Shown here: piece after piece, positions 9,063 to 17,941 of the stretch
How the letters are laid out: the number at the start of each line of letters is the position of its first letter
How positions within the stretch are numbered: the stretch's first letter is position 1
Source: Arhodomonas sp051195215
Lineage (GTDB): Bacteria > Pseudomonadota > Gammaproteobacteria > Nitrococcales > Nitrococcaceae
Reading direction: 5' to 3'
Length of the DNA stretch: 64,000 nt
Assembly (NCBI RefSeq): GCF_051195215.1
Contig: NZ_JBNAZM010000002.1
Coordinates: 159,070-223,069, forward strand
The notes under the pieces: model-generated
The model's input: only the letters and a program-made list of their open reading frames with translations
What the model was told of the DNA's origin: nothing
Databases searched by the model: none
Program-made: the position numbers and the translations under genes

Positions 9063-10049
9063 ATGCCTGAGATTCTCCTCGCCAATCCGCGCGGCTTCTG
9101 TGCCGGCGTCGATCGCGCCATCAGCATCGTCGAGCAAGCCCTGGACGCCTTCGGCGCCCCGATCTACGTGCGTCACGAGGTGGTGCACAACCGCACCGTC
9201 GTCGACGGACTGCGGGAGAAAGGGGCGATCTTCGTCGAGGAGATCCACGAGGTGCCCGATGGCAACACCGTCATCTTCAGCGCCCACGGTGTCTCCCAGG
9301 CGGTGCGCGAGGAGGCGGACCGGCGGGATCTGCACGTCTTCGATGCCACCTGCCCGCTGGTGACCAAGGTTCACATCGAGGTGCAGAAGCACGCGCGCGA
9401 GGGCCGCGAAGTGATCCTCATCGGTCACGACGGCCACCCGGAGGTGGAGGGCACCATCGGCCAGTACGTCGGCGAGGGCGCCGACCGCGGAGCCATCTAC
9501 CTGGTGGAGACCCCCGAGGACGTCGCCCGGCTCGACGTGCGCAACCCGCGGGATCTCGCCCATGTCAGCCAGACGACGCTGTCCATGGATGACACTTCCC
9601 GCGTCATCGACGCGTTACGCGAGCGTTTCCCCGACATCCACGGCCCGCGCAAGGACGATATCTGCTATGCCACCCAGAACCGCCAGGACGCGGTCAAGGA
9701 GCTCGCCCGGCAGGTAGACGTCATGATCGTGGTGGGCTCGCAGAACAGCTCCAACACCCGCCGCCTCAAGGAGCTCGCCGAGCGCATGGGGGTCACCGCC
9801 TACCAGATCGATGGTCCCGATGATCTGCGCCGCGAATGGGTCGAGGGTACCGATCGCCTCGGACTGACCGCCGGCGCTTCGGCGCCGGAGGTTCTGGTGC
9901 GCGGCGTCGTCGACCGCCTGGTGGAGTGGGGCGCGACCCGGCCCGCTGAGCAGGCCGGGCACACAGAGGATGTCGTGTTCTCGCTGCCGCGGGATCTGAT
10001 GCGGGAGATTCGGCGGCGCTCTCGCGAGGGCACTTCACGGGCAGTGTAG
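9063..10049 (+). CDS. ispH: 4-hydroxy-3-methylbut-2-enyl diphosphate reductase
   Basis: IspH (LytB) is the last enzyme of the MEP isoprenoid route, an iron-sulfur reductase giving IPP and DMAPP. The three cluster cysteines are in GFCAGVDRA, DATCPLVTK and CYATQNRQ; HEVVHNR and SAHGVS carry active-site histidines. The 328-residue length and clean start (LANPRGFCAGV) fit. It closes the ileS-lspA-ispH group. Its 3' end overlaps the convergent fimT-like gene by 15 bases, so no terminator fits between them; transcripts from the two strands must meet here. Confidence 0.97.
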   Translation: MPEILLANPRGFCAGVDRAISIVEQALDAFGAPIYVRHEVVHNRTVVDGLREKGAIFVEEIHEVPDGNTVIFSAHGVSQAVREEADRRDLHVFDATCPLVTKVHIEVQKHAREGREVILIGHDGHPEVEGTIGQYVGEGADRGAIYLVETPEDVARLDVRNPRDLAHVSQTTLSMDDTSRVIDALRERFPDIHGPRKDDICYATQNRQDAVKELARQVDVMIVVGSQNSSNTRRLKELAERMGVTAYQIDGPDDLRREWVEGTDRLGLTAGASAPEVLVRGVVDRLVEWGATRPAEQAGHTEDVVFSLPRDLMREIRRRSREGTSRAV

Positions 10050-10607
10050 CGAGGGGGCATTGGATGCCGTTCCCAGACGCACGCGCCCGGACATTCTGAG
10101 TACGAGCCCTTGGGCGTGGGCGACGCCGCGATCATCACAGATGCTGAGTGTGCCCATGTAGCCCCATGCGTGGCCCGTTGGCGTGAAGCGGATGTAGTGC
10201 TCTACCGGGTCATTGCCACGGATGGTGAGGGGGCTTTCCGCACCGACGGTGACAATGCGGCCGCCGTCTGCATCGCACATCCCGTTACCATCGGCATCGG
10301 TGCACGACTCGTCTCCATTCGGATCCGAGAACAGCAGCCAGCCGTCGTTCCAATTCGCGCTTTCCGAGCATGACCTTGCGCTGACTGCTGTGCAGAGCAC
10401 CGTCGCTTGGCCGCGAGTCACGGCGGTGCGGCGGGCGAGCCGCATGGCTGCGAGCACGCGGTTGTACTCGGAGGTGAGCGTGAGGTCCCGGTGCAATCGG
10501 GAATAGGCAGGTATGCCGATCGCCAGCAATAATCCTGCGATTAGCAATACGATAATGCACTCCGTGAGGGTAAACCCCCACGCGCCCTGATAGCCGTCCA
10601 TTGGCAT
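10035..10607 (-). CDS. fimT: GspH/FimT-family minor pseudopilin
   Basis: The N-terminus WGFTLTECIIVLLIAGLLLA is a class III prepilin signal: cleavage before F, a Thr-Glu at positions 4-5 of the mature part, then a hydrophobic helix. The remainder, with RLARRTAVTRGQATVLC and a WNDGWLLFSDPNGDESCTD block, matches the GspH/FimT family of minor pilins that prime type IV pilus assembly. At 190 residues it is normal size. ATG 10607 has GGAG five bases upstream. It is the last gene of the pilus operon, whereas in Pseudomonas aeruginosa fimT is first, so the assignment as fimT rather than a second fimU is by family only. Confidence 0.8.
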   Translation of the reverse strand: MPMDGYQGAWGFTLTECIIVLLIAGLLLAIGIPAYSRLHRDLTLTSEYNRVLAAMRLARRTAVTRGQATVLCTAVSARSCSESANWNDGWLLFSDPNGDESCTDADGNGMCDADGGRIVTVGAESPLTIRGNDPVEHYIRFTPTGHAWGYMGTLSICDDRGVAHAQGLVLRMSGRVRLGTASNAPSLHCP

Positions 10608-10654
10608 CCGGTCTCCATTCTTCGGCGGTCATTCCCTGACCGCACGGGAAACGC

Positions 10655-11116
10655 TTACCAGCAGTCCTGTGTAACGTCACTACCGTTCTTTTGCGCAGTA
10701 CGTTGTCCCCGCGAGTTGAGTGTCAGCTGGTCGCACACGTCGTTCTGTTGATCACCCAGAGCGGCCGCCCGAACCTGCACGCAACGAACCCAACCGGCGC
10801 CACCGCACTGTTGGGCGCTTACCTGATAGAACCCGTTATCCAGTGTGAACGTATTATTGGCGTAGCCGAGATTGGTCAGGTTACCCGTGTACGTATTGTT
10901 ATCCGTGTAGAACCGTTCCTGTTGCTGCAAGACGGTCTGAAGCGTGCTCTTGGCCTCGGCGCGCCGCGACTGGCGTATCTGATCCAGATATGACGGGTAA
11001 ACGATGGCTGTAATGATGCCGACGAGCGCAATAGCGATCAGGATCTCGATGAGGGAAAAGCCATCCCGCTTCCTGGCCGTCGACAGCGGGCTTTGCGCAA
11101 GGTGTCGTCGCATCAT
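10655..11116 (-). CDS. pilE: Type IV pilin-like protein PilE
   Basis: A 153-residue prepilin: a long basic leader ending KRDG, then mature FSLIEILIAIALVGIITAIVYPSYLDQIRQSRRAEAKSTL truncated here only in description, then a globular part with paired cysteines near the C-terminus (CDQLTLNSRGQRT and DCW-end), the disulfide loop typical of PilE. It is a minor pilin for pilus priming. The TYTGNLTNLGYANNTFTLDN region is a PilE hallmark. Only three bases separate it from pilY2, so it is co-translated. The next gene lies 47 bases away. Confidence 0.87.
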   Translation of the reverse strand: MMRRHLAQSPLSTARKRDGFSLIEILIAIALVGIITAIVYPSYLDQIRQSRRAEAKSTLQTVLQQQERFYTDNNTYTGNLTNLGYANNTFTLDNGFYQVSAQQCGGAGWVRCVQVRAAALGDQQNDVCDQLTLNSRGQRTAQKNGSDVTQDCW

Positions 11117-11119
11117 GGC

Positions 11120-11440
11120 CTACCGCGTGTCCGTCGCTGCTTCGTGAAAGCTCGTGATCACGAGCCGATCGCCCTGCCTGGAGAGCTCGAAGGCGACCGT
11201 CTCGCCTTCCTCGACAAGCGCGTCACTCGTGCCGAGCCGCCAGGCCGCCCCGGTGGCCACAGGGTAACTGTAGTCATCGATCACGACACGCTGCTCATCG
11301 GCATGAATTGCGTCGATCGTTCCCTGAACTAGCCCACTTTCCTCACGGTCCGCCTGTGCGCCGGCGATGTTCGCCGCCGTCAGTGCCGCCAGGAGCACAG
11401 GCGCGCCGATGGCGCGCCGAAACCTCTGTCCGTACTTCAT
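11120..11440 (-). CDS. pilY2: PilY2-like small exported protein
   Basis: A 106-residue protein with a signal peptide (RAIGAPVLLAALTAANIAGA) and a small beta-rich domain (GTIDAIHADEQRVVIDDYSY, EEGETVAFELSRQGDRLVIT). Size, export signal and its place between pilY1 and pilE correspond to PilY2 of Pseudomonas, a poorly understood pilus biogenesis factor. ATG 11440 has AGGAGG nine bases upstream; a longer frame extends into pilY1 but is a shadow. Assignment rests mainly on position and domain shape, since PilY2 is weakly conserved. Confidence 0.72.
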   Translation of the reverse strand: MKYGQRFRRAIGAPVLLAALTAANIAGAQADREESGLVQGTIDAIHADEQRVVIDDYSYPVATGAAWRLGTSDALVEEGETVAFELSRQGDRLVITSFHEAATDTR

Positions 11441-11462
11441 GAAATCCGTTGCCTCCTGCCTG

Positions 11463-14400
11463 TCAGTGCGACGGTGTGATTTCTTCCCATGAGAGCGGCT
11501 TGACGACTCCGGGTACCAGAGGCGGAGTGCCACCGCCTCCGGGGGCGCAGTTCGCAGTGCTGTCGCTGCATGCGGTGTACACTCGGTCGCCGATAAAGGT
11601 CGGCTTGCTCGGAGCGCCCTGATCCTCGAAGCGCGAGCCGCCAATGGAATGGTCCTCCCCCTTGATGGTGACGAAATCACCTTCGTCACCGAGAGTCTCG
11701 TCGCCGTCGTAGTCGAAGGTCGCGCGCTTGGTCGCTCCGCCGTTTGCCACGGACACCGCCATGAGCCAGCCGCTGCCCCCGGCGGAACATGGCGTGCCCG
11801 ACGGTATCTGGGTGGTGAAATAGACGATGTCGCCACGAACCACTGCACGTGTAGTAACGCGTTCCTTGTCCTTCGGCAGATCGATATACCAGCCATAGCG
11901 CCCGGTCTTGCTGGAATCCGTGTAGGGGACCTGTGTGGTATTCAGCACCCGCTTGCTATCGTCCTCACTTATGAACGTTTGCTGAGTAAGGTTACTTTGG
12001 CTCAACTCGGGGGTGCCCCGGTCCCAGATGGCGTACATGCTCTGTTTGGCCGTCGTGCCCTTGTCACTTTCCGTGAGCATGCGGCCGCTGCCGAAGAGCA
12101 CGAGCGCATTCGGCTCGTTGTTACTATCAGTGCGAATGTAGGGGTGCAGTCGCACCGTCGGCGCCGCGGTAATCGCCTGATTCGATGCCCCTGTGAAAAG
12201 CGGCTTCTTGTTGCTGTATGCCACTCCCCATTTGCTTGTGTCCGGATCGGAAAGATCGAAGGCCCAAAGGTTGCCGCTGAGGTCGCCTGCATAGGCCCGG
12301 TTGACGACACCGTCGCGGTCGCTGTCGATCACGGCCGGGGAGGAGAGGCCGTTGCGGTCTCCTTGGGTACCCGCACCGGTCGAGATCTCCTTCAGCACGC
12401 TGCCGGTTTCCAGGTCCAGGACGAATAGCCTCGCATCTCCCGTGCCGGTGTTGTTGTATCCATTGCCGACGATGACTGCCCACTGGCTTCCGTTGGTGGT
12501 GGGGACTTTCGCGATGACCGGCTGGCTGAACGTGTAACCGAGATCATCGTCTTCTCCGGCGGTGAATTCCCAGAGGACGTCGTTTTCATCGAATGCGTCC
12601 GGGTTGGTCACGTCCAGGGCGAAGAGTCCGCGACCACCACCCCGCAGGCCGCCCACGAGGATCTCCTTGCCGTCGACGGGTTCCGGGGCAAGCGTAAGCG
12701 GCAGGTCAACGTAGTAGCGATGCGTATAGCTCGGGTTCGTGAGGTAGTGCAGTCCACCTAGCGTGCTATCGGAGAACAGCGCACTCGGGACATAGCCCAT
12801 GACCTCTTCGCCGGTGTCGGCATCGAAGCCGTGCAGCATGCCATCGTTGGCCCCGACGAAGACCACGCCGTTATGTTGGACGGGCTTGGAGTGAACGATG
12901 TCGCCGAGCCGGCTGTTGCGTTGGCGGAAATCATGGGCCGTGCCGGATGCTTCGTGGGTGCGGTTGCCCTTGACATAGTCCAGACGGGCCTGGGCGAGGG
13001 TGTCGCTGCCCTGCGTGCCATCCGGGTTGGTTCGCAAATCATTGCGCTGTGCTGTGCTCAGGTCGCCCCACTCCAATGGAATGCCGCTACCATTGCTGTT
13101 GGCGGTATAGAGGTTGCGCGTCGTCCAGTCCTTGTTGTCGAGCTTGGCGGCCGCCTGCCAGGCGGGGGTAGCCTCCAGCTTGGCCGTGCTGGGATCGACC
13201 GGGATGGCGGTCAGGTCGCCGCTCCAGCCCGCGGAATTATAGGTTGCGATATACGCGGCGGTATCGTTCTGCAGGCTCACGGAGCTGAATGCGACGCCCG
13301 AGGAGGAGCCGACGCGCTCCTCGATGGACGACAGTGCGCTGCGAAGGCTATCCACCAGCTCCTGGGGGTTGCTGGCACTGAGAAACTGGCCGCGGCCGTT
13401 CCATGCGGCATGGCGCATGTCGTCGATCGTGGTTGGCTTATCTGCCTCCGGCTTGGGCCAGGAGAAGGCATCGTCCCGATTCGGGGGATTTTCGGTCAGT
13501 GTACCGTTGATACCGAATGCGACCGTGAACGTCGACAGATGCTGAGCGGGGTTTTCGTCGATGTTCTTGCGCGTCGGTACCTTGTCCGCCAGGTTCGGCG
13601 CCAGGTCGCGCTCGTAGTACCGCATGGCGACGTCGGCCAGCGTATCCTTGTGCGTGTCGGCGTACGAGTCGCCGTCGAAGTCGGTGTCATTGTCGCCGTC
13701 TTCGTTCTCGATATTACGGGGCGCGTTTCCGTTCCAGTACCCATCGGACATGAGAATGGCGAAGTTCTGCTGACAGGCGCCGCCTTCGTCCTCGCCGAGA
13801 ATCGGGCTTTCCGCGGTGAAGCCCACACCGCCGTTTCCCGTGTTCATGTCGAAGTAGTCGCCGGTGGCGGCGAGTGTTTTGCGAAGTGGCGTGCCACCCG
13901 TCGAATTGACCCGGGCGAGCTGCTCCAGCAGATTCTGCTTGTCCGGATCGTCGTCTTCGTCGCCGACGTCCGTCACGGCAGTGCCAACGTCATTGTTATC
14001 GTGAAGTGTGCCAAGGCCCATGCGCATGTCAGCACCGGCGACGAGGTCGGTCATCGCCCGCTTGGCGACGAATTCACGCTTACGATAGTAGGTGTACCAG
14101 TTCGCGTAGTTGGTTTGGTCCGCGGCGTCCAGGCCACTTACATTGACCCGGTCACTCGACCCGGTAGGGCACTCGCCCGAATCGTACTCGCCGTCGCCGT
14201 CCGCGTCGTTCCAGAGGAAATAGTAGTGGCCGGAGATATCCTGCCCGGTCGAGGGCTGGTAGGCATTCTCGCGGGCGTCGGATAGCGACTGGTCATCGAA
14301 CTCGTTGCCGTTGCTGTCCTCGCCGAACCACGGGGTGTAGTCGACGTTGGGATTGTAAGCGAGCGCGTTGTACCCGTGGCAGAGCTCTCTTTCCTCTGTC

Positions 14401-14666
14401 GAGTTATCCGGTGTGAAGTCGAGGGTTCCACTGTTGTTGGCGTACGGGTGTGCCGTACGGGCTCCCTCGGTCTTCAGCACTTCCCAATCCATGCTGCCGG
14501 AGTCATCCACCAGCAGCATCACATTGGGCTTGACAGCATCGCTCAAATAGAGTGGCACGTCGGCCAGGGTGCCCGGATCGGCCATGCTCACCCCGGGTAC
14601 ACAGAGCAGCGTTGGGGCAAGCGCGACCAGCGCTCGACGACTGATGGTTGGAATTCTCTGCCGCAT
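11463..14666 (-). CDS. pilY1: PilY1 pilus tip adhesin / assembly factor
   Basis: A 1067-residue secreted protein. After the signal peptide (RRALVALAPTLLCVPGVSMA) comes a von Willebrand A-like region with a MIDAS-type motif VDDSGSMDWE near residue 53, then a C-terminal beta-propeller with WD-like strands (GMLHGFDADTGEEVMGYVPS, LYVLDLETGS-like repeats) and a calcium-loop candidate DSDRDGVVN, matching in spacing the DxNxDxxxD loop that controls PilY1 in P. aeruginosa. PilY1 caps the pilus, mediates adhesion and controls retraction. ATG 14666 follows CAGGGAG; a longer frame to 14729 lacks a signal sequence at its start. It lies between pilX and pilY2. Confidence 0.93.
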   Translation of the reverse strand: MRQRIPTISRRALVALAPTLLCVPGVSMADPGTLADVPLYLSDAVKPNVMLLVDDSGSMDWEVLKTEGARTAHPYANNSGTLDFTPDNSTEERELCHGYNALAYNPNVDYTPWFGEDSNGNEFDDQSLSDARENAYQPSTGQDISGHYYFLWNDADGDGEYDSGECPTGSSDRVNVSGLDAADQTNYANWYTYYRKREFVAKRAMTDLVAGADMRMGLGTLHDNNDVGTAVTDVGDEDDDPDKQNLLEQLARVNSTGGTPLRKTLAATGDYFDMNTGNGGVGFTAESPILGEDEGGACQQNFAILMSDGYWNGNAPRNIENEDGDNDTDFDGDSYADTHKDTLADVAMRYYERDLAPNLADKVPTRKNIDENPAQHLSTFTVAFGINGTLTENPPNRDDAFSWPKPEADKPTTIDDMRHAAWNGRGQFLSASNPQELVDSLRSALSSIEERVGSSSGVAFSSVSLQNDTAAYIATYNSAGWSGDLTAIPVDPSTAKLEATPAWQAAAKLDNKDWTTRNLYTANSNGSGIPLEWGDLSTAQRNDLRTNPDGTQGSDTLAQARLDYVKGNRTHEASGTAHDFRQRNSRLGDIVHSKPVQHNGVVFVGANDGMLHGFDADTGEEVMGYVPSALFSDSTLGGLHYLTNPSYTHRYYVDLPLTLAPEPVDGKEILVGGLRGGGRGLFALDVTNPDAFDENDVLWEFTAGEDDDLGYTFSQPVIAKVPTTNGSQWAVIVGNGYNNTGTGDARLFVLDLETGSVLKEISTGAGTQGDRNGLSSPAVIDSDRDGVVNRAYAGDLSGNLWAFDLSDPDTSKWGVAYSNKKPLFTGASNQAITAAPTVRLHPYIRTDSNNEPNALVLFGSGRMLTESDKGTTAKQSMYAIWDRGTPELSQSNLTQQTFISEDDSKRVLNTTQVPYTDSSKTGRYGWYIDLPKDKERVTTRAVVRGDIVYFTTQIPSGTPCSAGGSGWLMAVSVANGGATKRATFDYDGDETLGDEGDFVTIKGEDHSIGGSRFEDQGAPSKPTFIGDRVYTACSDSTANCAPGGGGTPPLVPGVVKPLSWEEITPSH

Positions 14667-14729
14667 GTTCGCGCTCCCTGAAATTGTCGGTAATCGCATC
14701 CTTGTCATGGGCTTCGATGACGCGATCAT

Positions 14730-15257
14730 TCAGTTCTGTTTCCAGTAGCTCGCCTGCAGGGTCACGGTTGCCCTGCCGGACTCATCGGTGGCGCGTGCCG
14801 TGACCTCGAAAACGTGCCCCTCGTTACACCCTGTGCCGGTACACCCCGACCCAGGCTCCACCACGGGGTTGCCTGGCGGTGTTTTCAGGGCGATGACGTA
14901 ACGCGCATCGTCATGGTTGTTGGCCTGTGCCGAGCTGCTCCCCGTCCACGTCGTGTCGGCCTGGACGTCCGGGCTTGCACCGAAGCCGTAGCGCCCACTG
15001 TTGCCATTGAAGTCGCTGAGGTTGAGCGTCCCTCCCGTCAGGGTCCGGCGCACCTCCTCGAGGGTCCCTTCCGCGCGTTGGAAGGCTTCCGTTTCGCTCA
15101 CCAGGTTACCGGCCATGCGCTCTTCCATGGTCGTGGTCTGCATTGCGGTGACACCGATGAGCGTGAGCAACGCGAGGAAGATGAGGCTCGTGATGAGCGC
15201 CATCCCCCGTTGTGTCCGGGGACTGGGCACGGAAACGTGGACGTCGTTGTGCTTCAT
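14730..15257 (-). CDS. pilX: PilX minor pilin
   Basis: A 175-residue protein with a prepilin-like start, QRG followed by MALITSLIFLALLTLIGVTA, and then MQTTTMEERMAGN, the signature of the PilX N-terminal family. It lacks the usual Glu at mature position 5, as PilX-type minor pilins often do. PilX works with PilV, PilW and PilY1 as the priming complex at the pilus tip. The start overlaps the end of pilW by four bases, and pilY1 follows after 63 bases. Confidence 0.9.
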   Translation of the reverse strand: MKHNDVHVSVPSPRTQRGMALITSLIFLALLTLIGVTAMQTTTMEERMAGNLVSETEAFQRAEGTLEEVRRTLTGGTLNLSDFNGNSGRYGFGASPDVQADTTWTGSSSAQANNHDDARYVIALKTPPGNPVVEPGSGCTGTGCNEGHVFEVTARATDESGRATVTLQASYWKQN

Positions 15258-16465
15258 TTGCGCATGATCAGGTTGCGAATGGCGACGGTGGTCGAAAACA
15301 CGCGGCGCGCGCGCCGGTCGTTTTGCGGGGTGATTTGCAGCGTGTTACCGGCACCGGTGGCGGCCGAGAGCATGGTTATCGGCGGGTTGCCGGCGCCTGG
15401 ACCGGTTTGGGGAATCTCGTCGTTCGTACGCACGAGCAGGGCAACGCGTACCGCGACGACGTCCTGCCAGCCGTTTGCGGTGCTGGTAACGTCATCGGCA
15501 CTGACGTATTGGTCCGCGCGCCGTGTGGCGTCAGGTTGGGTGTCGACCCCGTAGAGCACCTGCATGTTCTCCACACCACGCAGTAGCTCGCGTGTTTGCG
15601 CGCTACCCGTTCCGCTGGAGAAGTCGATTTCCCAAAGCCCGGGGGTTTCCCGGGTGCCGTCGCCGTCGGCGTCGGCTGCGCCGATGTAGTACGCTTTGCT
15701 CATGAGTGCGTATACAGTGGCATTGGAATCCCATGCGGAACTCCACGGGTTGCTGTTGTTAGGGGTAACGTTGCACGGTTCCTCGCCGCCGCAGCCACTA
15801 CCGCGGGAAGTGGAACTTGCGTTCGCCTTCTGTGTGTTCTGAAAGAGATCCGCTGTACCCGCGTTTGCAACCATCACGATCTGACCCTGTCCCAGTCCGG
15901 TCGAATCGGTGAAGTTCAGCGAGGCCGAGGTGAGGTTGTTGTTGTTGTTTTTCAGCGTGAGGTTGGGCAGGCTTCGCATGCCGCGCAGGAACAGGACGTC
16001 CGTCCCCTCAACGACGTTGCCGTTGAGATCGGAGAGCACCGCGTTCAAGTTCTGAGTTCCGTCCGTCCAGTTCGTCGCGCTGGCACCGGAGGGATCCATG
16101 GAGGTGATGGTGTAGCTGTCGCCTTCTGCCGGATCGGTATCCGTGTATTCGAATCCCGAAATGGGAGAATCCACGTTGAATGGCGTACTATTGCCCCCCT
16201 GGGTAGGGTCGAGAAAGCTGTTGATATTGCAGCGGGCACAGCCCGTCTGGCCGCTTACCCGCAAATCACGAGTCAGAAAGCCAATCGCGAATCGCCCGTT
16301 CTCCTGCAACCTGGCAAGACCGTCGGCGACGGCGTAGGTCGAGCGACTGGCGACGAAAACCTGGACGATGCCGGCGATCAGTACGAGCCCGATGACCATG
16401 GCGATCATCAGCTCCACAAGGCTGAAGCCGGCAGAGTGTTTTCTGGTGATGTCGTTATTACTCAT
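15254..16465 (-). CDS. pilW: PilW minor pilin
   Basis: A 403-residue pseudopilin: leader MSNNDITRKHSAG, then FSLVELMIAMVIGLVLIAGI with the conserved Glu5, then a RLQENGRFAIGFLTRDLRVSG segment diagnostic of PilW. The large C-terminal domain is rich in Asn, Gly and Thr (LKNNNNNLTSASLNF) and ends with MTLLVRTNDE-like strands typical of the family. It is part of the tip priming complex. It overlaps pilV by eight bases and pilX by four, indicating tight translational coupling. Confidence 0.92.
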   Translation of the reverse strand: MSNNDITRKHSAGFSLVELMIAMVIGLVLIAGIVQVFVASRSTYAVADGLARLQENGRFAIGFLTRDLRVSGQTGCARCNINSFLDPTQGGNSTPFNVDSPISGFEYTDTDPAEGDSYTITSMDPSGASATNWTDGTQNLNAVLSDLNGNVVEGTDVLFLRGMRSLPNLTLKNNNNNLTSASLNFTDSTGLGQGQIVMVANAGTADLFQNTQKANASSTSRGSGCGGEEPCNVTPNNSNPWSSAWDSNATVYALMSKAYYIGAADADGDGTRETPGLWEIDFSSGTGSAQTRELLRGVENMQVLYGVDTQPDATRRADQYVSADDVTSTANGWQDVVAVRVALLVRTNDEIPQTGPGAGNPPITMLSAATGAGNTLQITPQNDRRARRVFSTTVAIRNLIMRK

Positions 16466-16934
16466 CGGAAAGCTGCGTGGTGAACTGGAATTGGGAGGTC
16501 TGGCTCACGTTCCCGGCGCCATCCCTCTGTTCGAACTGGTCATCCCATTGCACGGTGATGGTGACCTGGTTGTTGGCTGCTAGCCCGATCTGCCCATTGC
16601 CATTCGGCAGCGTGCGGTCGATGGTGTTTTGCCAGAGGGTGAGGTCGCGGGTGGCCAGGCCTCCATTGCCGGTACCGCCAAGCCCTACCGTATAGGCGCC
16701 ACTTTCAACGGCGGCCGCATTGGCGCGCATGCGATCCAGCATGTCGTAGGCGAGGATCGACGCCTGTGAGCGCAGATAGGCGCTGTGCGTGTTACGCACG
16801 CTGGAGGCCTGGAGGCCGGCGAGTCCGAGGAGCCCGACGGACAGCACGAGCACGGCGACGAGAACCTCGAGCATACCGAATCCGTGGTCACGGCGCGGTG
16901 TAGTCGGTGTGGTCATCGGGTTCAGAGCGTGCAT
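16458..16934 (-). CDS. pilV: PilV minor pilin
   Basis: A 158-residue prepilin with leader ending RRDHG and mature start FGMLEVLVAVLVLSVGLLGL, then AGLQASSVRNTHSAYLRSQA and LDRMRAN, the PilV pattern. It joins PilW, PilX and FimU in the pilus tip complex. I use ATG 16934 because a strong AGGGGGA site lies seven bases upstream; an internal ATG at 16916 gives a shorter leader but has no ribosome site. It overlaps the fimU stop by 13 bases. Confidence 0.9.
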   Translation of the reverse strand: MHALNPMTTPTTPRRDHGFGMLEVLVAVLVLSVGLLGLAGLQASSVRNTHSAYLRSQASILAYDMLDRMRANAAAVESGAYTVGLGGTGNGGLATRDLTLWQNTIDRTLPNGNGQIGLAANNQVTITVQWDDQFEQRDGAGNVSQTSQFQFTTQLSDE

Positions 16935-17467
16935 GCTTGATCCCCCTGCGAGTTTGGACGTCCGGCACCCGTAATTTCTATTTGTCGGGCCTCGTTGCTG
17001 CTGCAGTTATCGGGTTCCACGTAAAAGTTGAGAGGAGGATTCCCGCCGCCCAGGCGGCCGCTGGGAACATAGCTCAGACTGCCGATGCCATTCGGGTCTT
17101 CCTGGAGCCGCACGTTCTCGGGCAGGCCGGGCCACGTTTGGATGAGCTCATCGGCGCTGCCTGCCTGGAATCCAACGGTTCCGTTCCCGTCGATCCACAG
17201 CATGTACCCGAGATCCCATTGGGCATTGTTCGTGCACGTACGGGGAGACACGCTGGCGTCACTCTGACACAGGTTGACTGTCTGCCCTTGGGTCACGGCA
17301 GTGCTGCGCGCCAGGTTCAGTGCGCCGACGAAATCATTGGTGGCCGATGTCAACCGGTTTCGCTCCGCCATATCCTGATAATGGGGGACGGCCATGGCGA
17401 CCAGAATGCTCGCCACCACCAAAGCCACGATCAACTCGATGAATGTAAAGCCGCTGTCGTGTTTCAT
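16922..17467 (-). CDS. fimU: FimU/GspH-family minor pilin, first gene of the pilus operon
   Basis: A 181-residue prepilin: five-residue leader plus G, then FTFIELIVALVVASILVAMA (Glu5 present), followed by NDFVGALNLARSTAVTQGQT and a CTNNAQWDLGYMLWIDGNGT block typical of FimU/GspH. Paired cysteines are spread through the C-terminus. In Pseudomonas, FimU links the tip complex to the major pilin shaft. ATG 17467 gives a classical short leader, but its ribosome site is weak; an in-frame ATG at 17500 is the alternative. It starts the operon fimU-pilV-pilW-pilX-pilY1-pilY2-pilE-fimT; I see no convincing sigma-54 box upstream. Confidence 0.87.
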   Translation of the reverse strand: MKHDSGFTFIELIVALVVASILVAMAVPHYQDMAERNRLTSATNDFVGALNLARSTAVTQGQTVNLCQSDASVSPRTCTNNAQWDLGYMLWIDGNGTVGFQAGSADELIQTWPGLPENVRLQEDPNGIGSLSYVPSGRLGGGNPPLNFYVEPDNCSSNEARQIEITGAGRPNSQGDQACTL

Positions 17468-17689
17468 GGCGGCATGTATATCGAGTCCGATGACTTCCAT
17501 GAAATCACTGGCTGATGAGGTGCCGCCCAGTGCCGACGAGCGGTACTCGGATGCCATGAGGTCGCGTGTGTTGGTGAGCGTTGCTGCTCTGTTGTCGATC
17601 GAAGCTGGGGGCGACAGGTGCTCGATATAAGGGCTCGTGCGCGGGTTGTCACGTTCGCGCGTGTTGGATAGACTTCTGCGTCTGACATC

Positions 17690-17765
17690 GCCGGCGTAGC
17701 TCAGCTGGTAGAGCAACGCACTCGTAATGCGTAGGTCGATGGTTCGAGTCCGTCCGCCGGCACCA
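17690..17765 (+). tRNA. tRNA-Thr (anticodon CGT)
   Basis: A complete cloverleaf: acceptor GCCGGCG pairs with CGCCGGC, D stem GCTC/GAGC, anticodon stem ACGCA/TGCGT around loop CTCGTAA (anticodon CGT, reads ACG), T stem GATGG/CCGTC with loop TTCGAGT. The CCA end is encoded. It stands alone between the pilus operon and a FAH-family gene. Confidence 0.96.
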
Positions 17766-17774
17766 GATTTCGTG

Positions 17775-17806
17775 AAACGGCCCGTGGCACTGCGCCCGGG
17801 CCGTTT
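17775..17806 (+). terminator. Hairpin after tRNA-Thr, probable terminator
   Basis: Ten-base perfect arms (17775-17784 and 17797-17806) starting AAACGG and ending CCGTTT lie nine bases after the tRNA. The T run is only three long, so termination strength is uncertain, but position and stem fit a tRNA terminator. Confidence 0.7.
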
Positions 17807-17941
17807 GTCGTTGGGCCTCCCGTAGTGCGGTTTCCCCGTGGTGCAGGCGGTTGCGGCTGTGGATGCCCGTTCCGTATCGTGGAACGGCATGCCTGTCGGG
17901 CGTTGCGGCAATATCTCAAGGCGATCAGGGGGATGTGAGAG

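Noticed and set aside
6327..9563. 1078-codon open frame antisense to ileS-lspA-ispH
   Set aside because: High-GC codon bias opens the opposite strand; composition is Ala/His/Arg/Gly-rich with no domain, while the plus-strand genes are certain.
17468..17600. Sigma-54 promoter for the pilus operon
   Set aside because: A TGGCA occurs on the minus strand but the following GC is at the wrong distance for a -24/-12 element.
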